Shown: in pieces, positions 1-8,885 of the stretch
Numbering within the stretch: position 1 is the first letter of the stretch
Layout of the letters: the number at the start of each line of letters is the position of its first letter
Assembly: GCA_018266255.1 (NCBI GenBank)
Contig: JAFEAT010000005.1
Coordinates: 110,575 to 174,574, forward strand
From: Cyanobacteria bacterium SZAS-4
GTDB lineage: Bacteria > Cyanobacteriota > Vampirovibrionia > Obscuribacterales > Obscuribacteraceae
DNA length: 64,000 nt
Direction: 5' to 3'
Translations under genes and position numbers: made by a program
The notes under the pieces: generated by a model
Database searches by the model: none
The model's input: only the letters and a program-made list of their open reading frames with translations
What the model was told of the DNA's origin: nothing

Positions 1-80
1 AAATTTTTGACGCGCTGATATGGCTCGCCTGTTGGGAGGCGCACTTTCAGCCAGTTCGGTTTTGTCGATGATGCGGTCAT
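1..80 (-). CDS. lipA: Lipoyl synthase, N-terminal fragment cut by the window edge
   Basis: On the minus strand an ATG at position 80 opens a frame that runs off the left edge after 26 complete codons. It begins M-T-A-S-S-T and continues KPNWLKVRLPTG then EPYQRVKN. This matches the start of lipoyl synthase, where a K-P-x-W-L-[RK]-V-[RK]-x-P segment precedes the first iron-sulfur cysteines. In frame, a stop lies upstream (rc of 138-140) and there is no earlier ATG. LipA is a radical-SAM enzyme that inserts sulfur into octanoyl groups on lipoyl domains. Its head-to-head position with a pyruvate dehydrogenase operon whose E2 carries a lipoyl domain supports the call. The cysteine motifs lie outside the window, so the call rests on 26 residues plus context. 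Confidence 0.7.
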   Translation of the reverse strand, partial: MTASSTKPNWLKVRLPTGEPYQRVKN

Positions 81-727
81 TGAATCCCGAAAGTCGGTCC
101 AAGCGGAGGACCAGTAGAGACTGCCGATTTTATCAGTTTATGGGTGTGTCCCTAAATTGTCACTGTTATCCCTTAATCTATTCGAATCGGAAGTCCCTTC
201 GCTTCCGATCCAAAACAGATTCCGGCTGGCGTTGGAATTGTTAGACATGCCAATGAGGAGCTGTTGCCGCAGCTCCTTTTTGTTTTTTCACAGCCAAGTA
301 GACGGTGAGCTTAAGGATACTGTCCCACTGAAACGCACTCATAGAGCTGGCTCCCGAGGTGTTAGTAGGACAGGCAAACACACCAGGAGAACAAAAACTT
401 GAATCGCGCCGGTCAATAGACCGGCGGTCCTTTGCCGGCTGAAGCAGGCGCTCCATCGGGCGTTCCATCAGTCCGCCATTTTAGTGAAAGCAGATTAATG
501 CGCCCGTAGATGCTTTTATTATTCGTTCAACTTTCCGCTCAGCAACAGTGTTTTAGCCATTTCTCAAGGCTTTTTTGTGGCAATGGTGGCACTGATGTGA
601 CATACTTTTGCTGGTCTTCAAAGACGTCAAGCTCTCGAATCTGCAAGCATTTTGCAAAGTCGATTGAAACGTGAAGATGAGCCAGCACTCAATGGACCGC
701 AAGGTCCTCGTCAGCGGTGACTAAGCA
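81..727. other. Divergent intergenic region with several RNA-like hairpins
   Basis: This 647-base stretch separates lipA (minus) from pdhA (plus) and holds no convincing gene. Short open frames on both strands lack ribosome sites and family resemblance. Visible structures are an 8-bp hairpin at 186-209, a terminator-like hairpin at 256-286 and a 7-bp hairpin with a 4-base loop at 408-425 (gccggtc/gaccggc). The first two could belong to a small plus-strand transcript ending near 286. The third would sit in the long leader of the pdh operon. No known riboswitch consensus was recognised. Confidence 0.5.
256..286 (+). terminator. Rho-independent terminator without an obvious upstream gene
   Basis: Stem aggagctg (256-263) pairs with cagctcct (270-277) around a 6-base loop, followed by a T-rich run to 286. 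It points along the plus strand, but the gene upstream (lipA) is on the minus strand. It must therefore end a short plus-strand RNA that begins within the divergent region, or act as an attenuator ahead of pdhA. Confidence 0.65.
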
Positions 728-1873
728 ATGCCAAGAAAACCGATCGATTTGCCCTTCAAGCTAGAGTACTTGTCTGTGCTCGACGAAAACGCCGAGTTGG
801 ACAAAAAGTTGGAGCCTAAGCTCACTGATGATGAGCTGAAAACGTTGTATCGCTACATGCTGAAAGCCAGACGGGCTGACGAACGCATGTTGAATATGCA
901 ACGACAGGGAAGAATTGGTACGTTTCCACAAGCCTCTGGTCACGAAGCGATCAGCATGGGCTCAATCTTCTGCTTAGAGAAGGAAGATTGGCTGGTTCCG
1001 GCTTATCGCGAATTGGCAGGCATGCTCTACAGAGGTTGGCCGCTCGAAACCATTCTTCTTTACTGGAATGGATTCGAAGAAGGCGCCAAAGTTCCAGACG
1101 GTATAAATGATTTGCCGATGTGCGTTCCTGTAGCCAGTCAGTTGCTGCACGCCGCAGGCATCGGAATGGCGATGAACATCCAACAAGAGAAGAAAGTCGT
1201 TCTGACATTTTTCGGTGATGGCTCATCTTCAGAAGGCGACTGCCACGAAGCGTTGAACTTCGCAGCCGTTTTCAACGCACCAGTTGTGTTCATTTGCTTG
1301 AACAACCAGTACGCAATCTCCGTGCCGATCGCCAAACAGATGAAAAACGAAACTGTTGCTCAAAGAGCGATCGCCTACGGAATGCAAGGCATCAGAGTTG
1401 ACGGAAACGACGTTCTCGCTGTCTACACTGCAACTCAAGAAGCCATCGCACGGGCACGCAAGGGCGAAGGTCCAACACTGATCGAGTGCCTCACTTATCG
1501 TTTCACTCCGCATACAACAGCTGACGATCCGAAGCGATATCGCTCTGAAGACGAATCGAAGAAGTGGCATTTGAGAGAGCCACTCTTGCGCTTCGCAAAG
1601 TTCCTCAAAAACAAAGGCATCATGAACGACGAGCAGAAGATTGCCATCGACGCTGAAATCGATGCTGAAATCAAGGCTGCTGTTGCGAAAGCGGAAGAGC
1701 TAGCGAAGTCGGAAGAATTGATGGATCCACTGCGCATGTTCGATTATTCATTCGCAGACATGCCTCCGTTCCTGGCAGAGCAAAGACAAGAATTGGCTGA
1801 CCACATCGCCAAGCACAAAAAGCATAAGAAGGAAGCTGGCGAAAAAAAAGCACCTAGTCCAGCCCAAATCTAA
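728..1873 (+). CDS. pdhA: Pyruvate dehydrogenase E1 component, alpha subunit
   Basis: This 381-residue protein is the thiamine-diphosphate-binding half of the heterotetrameric E1, which decarboxylates pyruvate and passes the acetyl unit to the E2 lipoyl arm. The ThDP motif is clear: GDGSSSEGD at residues 163-171, closed by the Asn pair at 192-193. The upstream segment R-x-G-x-x-x-x-A-S-G-H-E-A (about 60-73) is typical of the family. Length is normal. A charged Lys-rich tail follows residue 350. The ribosome site is weak. E1 beta follows after 70 bases, and E2 and E3 complete the operon. A branched-chain 2-oxoacid dehydrogenase is the main alternative, because the two families look alike and substrate cannot be read from sequence alone. 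Confidence 0.85.
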   Translation: MPRKPIDLPFKLEYLSVLDENAELDKKLEPKLTDDELKTLYRYMLKARRADERMLNMQRQGRIGTFPQASGHEAISMGSIFCLEKEDWLVPAYRELAGMLYRGWPLETILLYWNGFEEGAKVPDGINDLPMCVPVASQLLHAAGIGMAMNIQQEKKVVLTFFGDGSSSEGDCHEALNFAAVFNAPVVFICLNNQYAISVPIAKQMKNETVAQRAIAYGMQGIRVDGNDVLAVYTATQEAIARARKGEGPTLIECLTYRFTPHTTADDPKRYRSEDESKKWHLREPLLRFAKFLKNKGIMNDEQKIAIDAEIDAEIKAAVAKAEELAKSEELMDPLRMFDYSFADMPPFLAEQRQELADHIAKHKKHKKEAGEKKAPSPAQI

Positions 1874-1943
1874 TTCCAACATTATCCGAGAGCAGCCTCA
1901 GTAGCGATACAAGGCACGAGCTAATCGAGCAAGGAGCGCAAAA

Positions 1944-2924
1944 ATGACACAAATGAACATGGCGAAAGCGATTAATCTAGCGCTGCATGAAGCCATGACT
2001 AAAGACAAACGTGTGATTGTGATGGGCGAAGACGTCGGTCAAGACGAAGGCGTTTTTAGAATTACAGAAGGTCTACACGCCAAATTCGGCGACACGAGAG
2101 TAATCGATACTCCGTTGGCAGAGTCGGGAATCGTAGGCACAGCAATCGGAATGGCGTTGTACGGCTTGAAACCAATTTGCGAAATTCAATTCGCTGGTTT
2201 CGACTACTACAACTATCACCAACTCGAATCTCACGCAGCACGTTTCAGAAACCGCACACGCGGCAGACTGTCAGTGCCGATGGTAATGAGAGCCCCTTAC
2301 GGCGCCGGTATCAGAGCGATCGAACACCACTCTGAAAGTCGTGAAGCGATCTACGCGCACACACCTGGACTGAAAGTGGTAATCCCATCGGGTCCAAGAA
2401 ACGCACGTGCTCTTCTACACAGCGCCATCCAAGATCCAGACCCAGTTATCTATTACGAGCCAAAAGCCGTTTACCGTCTATTCAAAGAAGAAGTGCCCGA
2501 TGCGATGGAAACGTTGCCAATCGGACAAGCTCAAGTTGCCCGCAAAGGAAAAGACATCACATTGGTGTCATACGGCGCAAGCTTAAGACCGACTCTGGAA
2601 GCGGCTGAGCTGCTAGAAGAAGAAGACGGCGTGCACGCAGAAGTAATCGACTTGCTCACCATCTCTCCATTCGACGCTGCCACCATCGTCGAGTCAGTAA
2701 GCAAAACCGGCAGATGCGTTGTCGTACACGAAGGTCCTCGCACCTGCGGAATCGGCGCTGAAATCATCGCCCGCATCAACGAAAATGCTTTCCTCTATCT
2801 GGAAGCACCAGTCAAACGAGTGACAGGATTCGATTGCCAGGTTCCATATTTCTCCAAAGAGCGTGCCTATCTTCCTGATGCCGAGCGCGTTCTGGAAGGA
2901 TGCCGCGCAACACTATCGTTCTAG
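1944..2924 (+). CDS. pdhB: Pyruvate dehydrogenase E1 component, beta subunit
   Basis: This 326-residue transketolase-like subunit pairs with the E1 alpha encoded just upstream. Recognisable segments are the early G-E-D-V-G-x-D-x-G-V-F block (about residues 28-38), the D-T-P-L-A-E-S loop that lies near the cofactor (about 56-62), and the C-terminal transketolase domain with V-V-H-E-G-P near 265. The start ATG is preceded by a good AAGGAG about 8 bases away. The next gene begins 17 bases after the stop. The length is standard for two-gene E1 enzymes of Gram-positive and cyanobacterial type. Confidence 0.87.
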   Translation: MTQMNMAKAINLALHEAMTKDKRVIVMGEDVGQDEGVFRITEGLHAKFGDTRVIDTPLAESGIVGTAIGMALYGLKPICEIQFAGFDYYNYHQLESHAARFRNRTRGRLSVPMVMRAPYGAGIRAIEHHSESREAIYAHTPGLKVVIPSGPRNARALLHSAIQDPDPVIYYEPKAVYRLFKEEVPDAMETLPIGQAQVARKGKDITLVSYGASLRPTLEAAELLEEEDGVHAEVIDLLTISPFDAATIVESVSKTGRCVVVHEGPRTCGIGAEIIARINENAFLYLEAPVKRVTGFDCQVPYFSKERAYLPDAERVLEGCRATLSF

Positions 2925-2941
2925 AAAAAGAGGATTACACA

Positions 2942-4354
2942 ATGTCGAACGAATTCATACTGCCCGATCTTGGAGAAGGCATTCATGAAGCGGAAGTACT
3001 GGCGGTGCGCATTGCAGAAGGCGACCAGGTCAAAGAAGACCAGCCGATTCTGGAAGTAGAAACCGACAAAGCAGTCGTTGAAATTCCTTGTCCTGTGAAT
3101 GGAACGATTGAAAAGATCCACGTCAAAGTCGGCGAAGTGGTCAAAGTTGGAATGGTAATGGTCACCTTCGGATCAGGTGGCGGAGCCGCTAAAGCTCCAG
3201 CAAAAGAAACCGCTGCCGAAACCAAACAGAAACAAATAAACGATTCAATCGCCGCAGCACCACCAATTGCTACTGCGGTATCAGCGGGGCACGCAACTGG
3301 CAACGGCAAGTCGACGATGGAAGTTCGACACAACGGCGTCGGTCCAGTGCCAGCGGCACCAGCGACTCGTCGATTGGCACGAGAGCTGAACCTCGATTTG
3401 CGCATGATCAAAGGCTCTGGTCCTTCTGGTCGAGTGACCAAAGAAGATGTTCGCAGCTTCGCAGCGGGCTCACTCGAAGGCACTATATCTGGTGCCTCAA
3501 GTCAGACCCACCCCATCGAAAGCAAGCAACAAGTGGCACCAGCGGCAGTGCAGTCACTCGCTTCCAAGTATGGCGAGAGCGGAGCGAAAGCCGCTCCACT
3601 AGAAGGTGGCATGGGTTCAACACCGGTCGACCTGCCTGATTTCACAAAATTCGGCACAGTCGAACGAGTTCCACTTAAAGGCATCAGAAGAAAAATCGCT
3701 CAGAATATGATGCAATCGTGGACTCACATTCCACACGTGACTACCTTCGACGAAGCAGACGTGACCGAGCTCGACGCATATCGAGCCAAGTACGAAAGCG
3801 AAGTGAAAAAGCATGGCGGTCGATTGACGCTGACAGTGTTCGCACTGAAAGCAATCGCCAGCGGTCTGAAAAAATATCCACAATTCAATGCTAGCTTGGA
3901 CGAGAAGACCGGCGAATTGGTCTTTAAACACTTCTACAATATCGGTGTTGCAGTGGCTACAGACCGTGGTTTGATCGTTCCTGTAATCCGCGATGTGGAC
4001 AAGAAGAGCATCATTGAATTATCCAGAGAACTCGCCGATCTTTCTGAAAAAACCAAAGCAGGAAAGGTTGAGCTAGAGCGCCTGCAAGGTGGAACTTTCA
4101 CTTTGACAAACATCGGTTCGATCGGTGGCACAAACATGGTGCCAATGATCAACCATCCAGAAGCAGCGATTCTCGGAATGGCGAGAGCCGCTCAGAAACC
4201 TGTAGTACGCAACGGAAACATCGAAGTCGGCTTGATTATGCCACTGGCACTGTCCTTCGATCATCGCATCGCAGATGGTGCCGAAGCTGCTTACTTTGTG
4301 CAACACGTGGTTAAACGGTTACAAGAGCCGTTCACCTTCCTTTTGGAGGCCTAG
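2942..4354 (+). CDS. pdhC: Dihydrolipoamide acetyltransferase (E2) of the pyruvate dehydrogenase complex
   Basis: This 470-residue enzyme forms the complex core and transfers acetyl groups to CoA. One N-terminal lipoyl domain (residues 1-80) carries the lipoylated lysine in E-T-D-K-A (Lys43). An Ala/Thr-rich linker leads to the peripheral subunit-binding domain (about 138-175, T-R-R-L-A-R-E-L then G-S-G-P-S-G-R-V). The catalytic domain follows from about 235, with the H-R-I-A-D-G active-site motif (His441). The frame is open from 2900, but that start would overlap pdhB. ATG 2942 follows an AGAGG site and yields the conserved N-terminus. Having one lipoyl domain is usual outside enterics. Confidence 0.88.
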   Translation: MSNEFILPDLGEGIHEAEVLAVRIAEGDQVKEDQPILEVETDKAVVEIPCPVNGTIEKIHVKVGEVVKVGMVMVTFGSGGGAAKAPAKETAAETKQKQINDSIAAAPPIATAVSAGHATGNGKSTMEVRHNGVGPVPAAPATRRLARELNLDLRMIKGSGPSGRVTKEDVRSFAAGSLEGTISGASSQTHPIESKQQVAPAAVQSLASKYGESGAKAAPLEGGMGSTPVDLPDFTKFGTVERVPLKGIRRKIAQNMMQSWTHIPHVTTFDEADVTELDAYRAKYESEVKKHGGRLTLTVFALKAIASGLKKYPQFNASLDEKTGELVFKHFYNIGVAVATDRGLIVPVIRDVDKKSIIELSRELADLSEKTKAGKVELERLQGGTFTLTNIGSIGGTNMVPMINHPEAAILGMARAAQKPVVRNGNIEVGLIMPLALSFDHRIADGAEAAYFVQHVVKRLQEPFTFLLEA

Positions 4355-4360
4355 AAAAAT

Positions 4361-5824
4361 ATGGTCGTTGGCGAAATGGTGCAAGAAATCGATCTAGTCG
4401 TGATCGGTGCTGGTCCAGGTGGATACACAGCAGCTTTGCGAGCAGCAGAGCTAGGCATCAAAGTGATCCTGGTTGACGCGATGCCGAAACCAGGTGGTGT
4501 CTGCCTGCACATGGGCTGCATTCCATCAAAATCATTGCTGCATGCGGCAGAAGTAATCAACACTGCACAGAGCGCAGCGAAGTTCGGCTTGCATTTCGAA
4601 AAGCCAAAATTGAACGTCGATGAGTTGAGAACTTGGAAAGTAAGTGTCACAGACAAGCTGGCCATGGGCATCGTCGGCATGTGCAAGAGCGCTGGCGTTG
4701 AAATCATCAACGGCAACGCGCGCTTCGAAGATAACCGCAGTGTGCGGGTTGAGAAAGATGGCGAAAGCGCCACTCGCATCAAATTCAAACACGCAATCGT
4801 TGCCACTGGTTCGCGTCCTGTCGCACTGCCAAAGCTTTTCAAGAAAGAAGCAGACATGCAGAGCCCACGCATCATGGACTCGACTGGCGCACTCAAAATT
4901 GAAGAAGTGCCAAAGACCTTGCTTGTCATCGGCGGCGGATATATCGGGCTCGAGCTGGGCTCTGTCTATGCCGCTCTCGGCAGCGAAGTAACCGTAGTTG
5001 AAATGACCGATGGATTGTTGCCTGGCGTTGACCGCGACCTGGTCAAACCGTTGGCAACCCACCTGGCTACAGCCTTCAAAGCGATTCACCTCAGTTCGAA
5101 AGTAACCAGCTTGGAAGACACCGGCAGCGGTGTGAAAGTCGGACTGGAAGGCAAAGATTTGCCAGAATCCATGACCTTCGACCGTGTCTTGATCGCGGTT
5201 GGCAGAGTGCCAAATACTGACGGCATCGGTTTAGAAAACACATCAGTTGAAATCGACAAACACGGCTTCGTTCAAATCGACGCCACCTGTCGAACGGCTG
5301 ATAAACGAATTCTCGCCATCGGCGACATCTCGGGACAACCGATGCTTGCACATCGTGCGATGCGTCAAGGACAAGTCGTAGCTGAGGTTTTGGCAGGTCG
5401 CAAATCATCCTTTGACAACCGAGCCATTCCAGCCGTTGTTTTCACAGAGCCTGAAATCGCCTGGTGCGGCATCACCGAAACCGAAGCGAAAGCTGCCGGT
5501 CGCGAAGTTGGCGCAGCGAAATTCCCATGGTCAGCTTCGGGAAGAGCGATGACTTTGGCAGAGCCAGTCGGAAGCACAAAAGTGATCTATGACCCCGAAA
5601 CTACACAGGTTCTCGGTGTTGGCATGGTCGGACCACGAGCAGGCGAATTGATCGCAGAAGCTGTGGTGGCAATCGAGATGGGCGCCGTGCTTGAAGATTT
5701 GATTGTCGCTATCCACCCGCATCCAACATTATCGGAAACAGTAATGGAAGCTTCGATGACAGCCATGTCTCGCATCGAACGAAACAGAAATAGAGAAACG
5801 GAAAAGCAGCCAACACATGGCTGA
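4361..5824 (+). CDS. lpdA: Dihydrolipoyl dehydrogenase (E3)
   Basis: This 487-residue flavoenzyme reoxidises dihydrolipoyl groups on E2 and reduces NAD+. It shows the FAD motif G-A-G-P-G-G (16-21), the redox-active disulfide G-V-C-L-H-M-G-C (Cys48, Cys53), the NAD-binding G-G-G-Y-I-G-L-E (about 192-199), the second FAD site around A-I-G-D-I-S, and the C-terminal His-Glu pair in H-P-H-P-T-L-S-E. The start lies 6 bases after the E2 stop and follows TTTGGAGG. An ATG five codons in (4376) is a possible alternative. It is the last gene of the four-gene operon. The same E3 could also serve other lipoamide complexes, none of which is seen here. Confidence 0.88.
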   Translation: MVVGEMVQEIDLVVIGAGPGGYTAALRAAELGIKVILVDAMPKPGGVCLHMGCIPSKSLLHAAEVINTAQSAAKFGLHFEKPKLNVDELRTWKVSVTDKLAMGIVGMCKSAGVEIINGNARFEDNRSVRVEKDGESATRIKFKHAIVATGSRPVALPKLFKKEADMQSPRIMDSTGALKIEEVPKTLLVIGGGYIGLELGSVYAALGSEVTVVEMTDGLLPGVDRDLVKPLATHLATAFKAIHLSSKVTSLEDTGSGVKVGLEGKDLPESMTFDRVLIAVGRVPNTDGIGLENTSVEIDKHGFVQIDATCRTADKRILAIGDISGQPMLAHRAMRQGQVVAEVLAGRKSSFDNRAIPAVVFTEPEIAWCGITETEAKAAGREVGAAKFPWSASGRAMTLAEPVGSTKVIYDPETTQVLGVGMVGPRAGELIAEAVVAIEMGAVLEDLIVAIHPHPTLSETVMEASMTAMSRIERNRNRETEKQPTHG

Positions 5825-5976
5825 TCACTGTTAAGATTAACCCTGTAACGCTCATGGGATGATGAGTGCTATGGTTGTGCATGGAAATGCTTAGCCATCC
5901 TTAGAAGGGGGCATAAACTTCTCGGCGTTCCAAAAGAACTGTAGTTTGGCTCAGGAAAAGGCGAACAGGAGTAGTA

Positions 5977-7383
5977 ATGGCAGACCAAAATGCCCCGGCC
6001 CAAGAAAACTTTGGCTCGGCGGCAAATTTGATGGCGGAAGCCCTGGATAAAGCCAGCGGCGAACTTGACAAGACCGTCCGAAATTGCATCGACCAACTCG
6101 TTTTATCTAACGACGCTCTTGAAAAATCCTTGAGCCAGCAGTTGCTGAAAGTTGTTGAACAGTCGAAGAATTTCATCGATGCCAACATAGAAGATTTGAC
6201 AAGCCATCGAGAAGAGCTTCTCGACAGGCTAACCGAGTTTGAACGCACAGAAATCGACACGATGATGTCAGCGGCTCGCGAAGTTCGCCAGCAAGTTGCC
6301 GGTCGTGGTCAACAGGCGAGTGAAACGATCACCAAGCTCGTAGAAGAGCAACTGGCTGAGCTTCGTACATTAATAGAGAATCCAGAGGCGCGTTTCGCCA
6401 ACTTTGCCGGTCGCGGACTGGAGACTTTGAACAAGTTTTCTGGTGAAAGCTGCAAGCAAATCGAGGAAACTGAAACTGGCTTGGAGCAAGTGCTGACAGT
6501 GAGAGCACAAGCCCTCGACGCCGCAGTTTTACAGGTGATCGCCGAGACGAAAAAAGGCATTGAAGAAACTCTCGATAAGTACAACAACGAGATGGAAGAA
6601 AAGATCACGAGCGTCGTCGCCCATCTCACTGAAGTAGTCACAGAGACAGTTACAGAGTTAGAGACAGAAGCGGGCAAAGGCGCCAAGTCGGTTGAAAAAG
6701 CCGGTGCTGCAGGCAAAGCTCGACTGGTTGGACGGCTGGAAGAATGGAAGAAAGATTCGGCTGAAATAAGTGACAATTTCCGCAACACAATCACCTTCGA
6801 AGCAACCAGTTCTCAGCAAAGTCATGCCACCAAGCTCGAAAGAAAAGTTGGCGAAGTGAAAGACGAAATCAGTCACATAGCCACTGATGCAAACGCCAAA
6901 ATCACAGCCAGCCACAAGCTGTTCTTGAGTTCTCTCAAACGGTTGGAGAAAAAGTACAACGACCGGTTGGAGCGACTGCTAGCTAAGTTCGACGCAGCCA
7001 TGGCTGAAGAAGCGAGACTGCCGAGCGGCACAGATGGACTGGCTGCTCATGAGCTGAGAGAGCTCATGCACGCAAGATTGCAAGCTCGCGGAAAAGAAGT
7101 TTTGAAGACATTCCAACGCACTGTCGACCAACTCGAGTCAGAGTATGCGCGCACCAGCGGTGGTTCAAGCGAGCGTATCGAAACAGTCAAGTCTGCTGCC
7201 ACAGAGTCTTTAGACAAACAGCTGCGCTTGATGAAGAACGAACTCGAGAGAATTTCACGCAGTTTCACAAGTGAACTGGCCGAACTAAATTTGCAAGTGC
7301 CGCAAATCGAAGAAGCCGGACGTGCGGCGGCTCTCGCCGTGATGGCATATCGCAGCGCCATGTTGCAGTTTGAAAGAGATTAG
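5977..7383 (+). CDS. Coiled-coil protein, first of three adjacent
   Basis: This 468-residue protein of unknown function is almost entirely predicted helix, with heptad-like spacing of Leu/Val/Ile and many Glu, Lys, Thr and Ala. It has no signal peptide and no clear membrane segment, so it is probably cytoplasmic. The pattern resembles the long helical rods of apolipoprotein- or methyl-accepting-protein-like annotations, but no signalling hairpin is evident. The ATG follows CAGGAG. The next gene, another coiled-coil protein, starts 20 bases after the stop, and a third follows, so the three are likely co-transcribed. The shared architecture suggests that they assemble together, which is an inference. 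Short helical segments near the N-terminus contain A-x-x-L-x-x-x-L repeats. Confidence 0.75.
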   Translation: MADQNAPAQENFGSAANLMAEALDKASGELDKTVRNCIDQLVLSNDALEKSLSQQLLKVVEQSKNFIDANIEDLTSHREELLDRLTEFERTEIDTMMSAAREVRQQVAGRGQQASETITKLVEEQLAELRTLIENPEARFANFAGRGLETLNKFSGESCKQIEETETGLEQVLTVRAQALDAAVLQVIAETKKGIEETLDKYNNEMEEKITSVVAHLTEVVTETVTELETEAGKGAKSVEKAGAAGKARLVGRLEEWKKDSAEISDNFRNTITFEATSSQQSHATKLERKVGEVKDEISHIATDANAKITASHKLFLSSLKRLEKKYNDRLERLLAKFDAAMAEEARLPSGTDGLAAHELRELMHARLQARGKEVLKTFQRTVDQLESEYARTSGGSSERIETVKSAATESLDKQLRLMKNELERISRSFTSELAELNLQVPQIEEAGRAAALAVMAYRSAMLQFERD

Positions 7384-7403
7384 GTAAAGGAGCGATTGAC
7401 TAA

Positions 7404-8846
7404 ATGACCTTTGCAGGCAAAAAATTCAAAAGCATCTTCGACGGCGGTCAAGAACGGCTGAAAGAGATCGAGAGCACAGTCTCTGAGAGCCTGAAGAAAT
7501 CGGCTGGAGAGCATAGCAGCACCAGAAAAAATGGCGATACCAGTTCAGCCAGCTTGATTGAAAACAAGTCCAAAGAACTTGAGAGCGATCTGAAGTCTTT
7601 CATGGAAAAAAGCATCGAAAGATTGCAGAAAACCATGGAAATCGAAGTCAAAGAAACCGAAGAACACTTAGACACAGTCAAGCTTGATCTAAGTAATCTG
7701 TCAGATAAGCTCAAACATTCTATCGCTGACTTGAAGCGATCATACGATGACCACGTGCACCATATACGCACCACTTTGTCCGATCAGTATGAAGGTGCTA
7801 TCGAGAACACAAGTGTCGAGCTCGAGAAGCAAGACCACGCGACAGGCAAACATCTGCGAGCTCACGGCACGTTCGTAATGAACTCCCTGCAGCAAAAGCT
7901 CGACCACAGCTTGTGGGAATCGCGCGGTGAAGAAAAGCAATATAACAGTTCGCTCTTCAAGACGTTCATGCAAAAGGCGAACACGATTGATACGCACTTT
8001 TCATCGCTGATGCAGCGGCTTTCCGACGATTTCCAAACACATTACAAAGCTCTAGAAATCACGACTGCCGAAACAGAACTGGATTTGAATCAACAATCGC
8101 ATGCGCTGCTCACGCAAGTTGGACAGCACTCTTCCGAACTCGAGTTGGAAGTGCAAGAATTCTTCAAAACCACGATGGAAGGGCACCGGAACACACTAGA
8201 CGAGAGCCTGACGAACATCGCGCAAGACTTGAGCAGCGTTCATGATTCGACGACCAAAAGATTGTCCGAACAGACTCGCGAAATGACGGCAAGTTTGCTT
8301 ACCGCATCAGGTGATGCACGAACGAATCTCGGCGCCAAGTGCGCCACATTGCGCGAGCAAGTGGATGAGCGCTTGCAATCATTCCTCTCTCGCTGCACAG
8401 ACAAAGTCAGCACCAGTTCTGTCTTGAAGGATTCATTGGAGACAGAGAAGAACACAATTTATCAAAGTGTTCGCAACGACCTGGCTGAAATTCGCACTGG
8501 ATTTGAAAAGAGAATGAATGCCTTGATGGCAGACGCTGTGAAGCGCGTCAACGCGGTCACAGAAGAGGCCGAGCGCGATATCACCGCTGTTCAACATGTT
8601 TGCCAAAATCAGCTGCGCGTAGACAGCGTGGCCAGCAAAAACGAAATCGATGCAGCGATCTCGAACTTCCTCGAACTTCTTTCGACTCAACGAAATCTTG
8701 CACTAGAAGAAATCACAAAATCAGCATCTGGCTCATCTGCCCAAGCAGAGACTCGTGTCAGTGATGCCCGAGCCAAGAGGCGACGACCGAAAGAACCCGC
8801 TCCACCAGCCACTCCTGACACTCCTGCTACCCCAGACACTCCATAG
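7404..8846 (+). CDS. Coiled-coil protein, second of three adjacent
   Basis: This 480-residue protein of unknown function is a nearly continuous amphipathic helix from about residue 5 to 450, rich in Glu, Lys, Ser, Thr and Gln. It ends in a short basic stretch (A-K-R-R-R-P) and a tail repeating P-D-T-P-A-T. No signal peptide or transmembrane segment is visible. A strong AAAGGAG precedes the ATG. It sits 20 bases after the first coiled-coil gene and 39 bases before the third, consistent with one operon. General composition is shared with both neighbours, which suggests paralogous rods or partners. Confidence is high that the gene is real and low for any function. Confidence 0.75.
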   Translation: MTFAGKKFKSIFDGGQERLKEIESTVSESLKKSAGEHSSTRKNGDTSSASLIENKSKELESDLKSFMEKSIERLQKTMEIEVKETEEHLDTVKLDLSNLSDKLKHSIADLKRSYDDHVHHIRTTLSDQYEGAIENTSVELEKQDHATGKHLRAHGTFVMNSLQQKLDHSLWESRGEEKQYNSSLFKTFMQKANTIDTHFSSLMQRLSDDFQTHYKALEITTAETELDLNQQSHALLTQVGQHSSELELEVQEFFKTTMEGHRNTLDESLTNIAQDLSSVHDSTTKRLSEQTREMTASLLTASGDARTNLGAKCATLREQVDERLQSFLSRCTDKVSTSSVLKDSLETEKNTIYQSVRNDLAEIRTGFEKRMNALMADAVKRVNAVTEEAERDITAVQHVCQNQLRVDSVASKNEIDAAISNFLELLSTQRNLALEEITKSASGSSAQAETRVSDARAKRRRPKEPAPPATPDTPATPDTP

Positions 8847-8885
8847 CACCAGACACTCTATACAAAGGTAAGTTGAAGTAGATTT

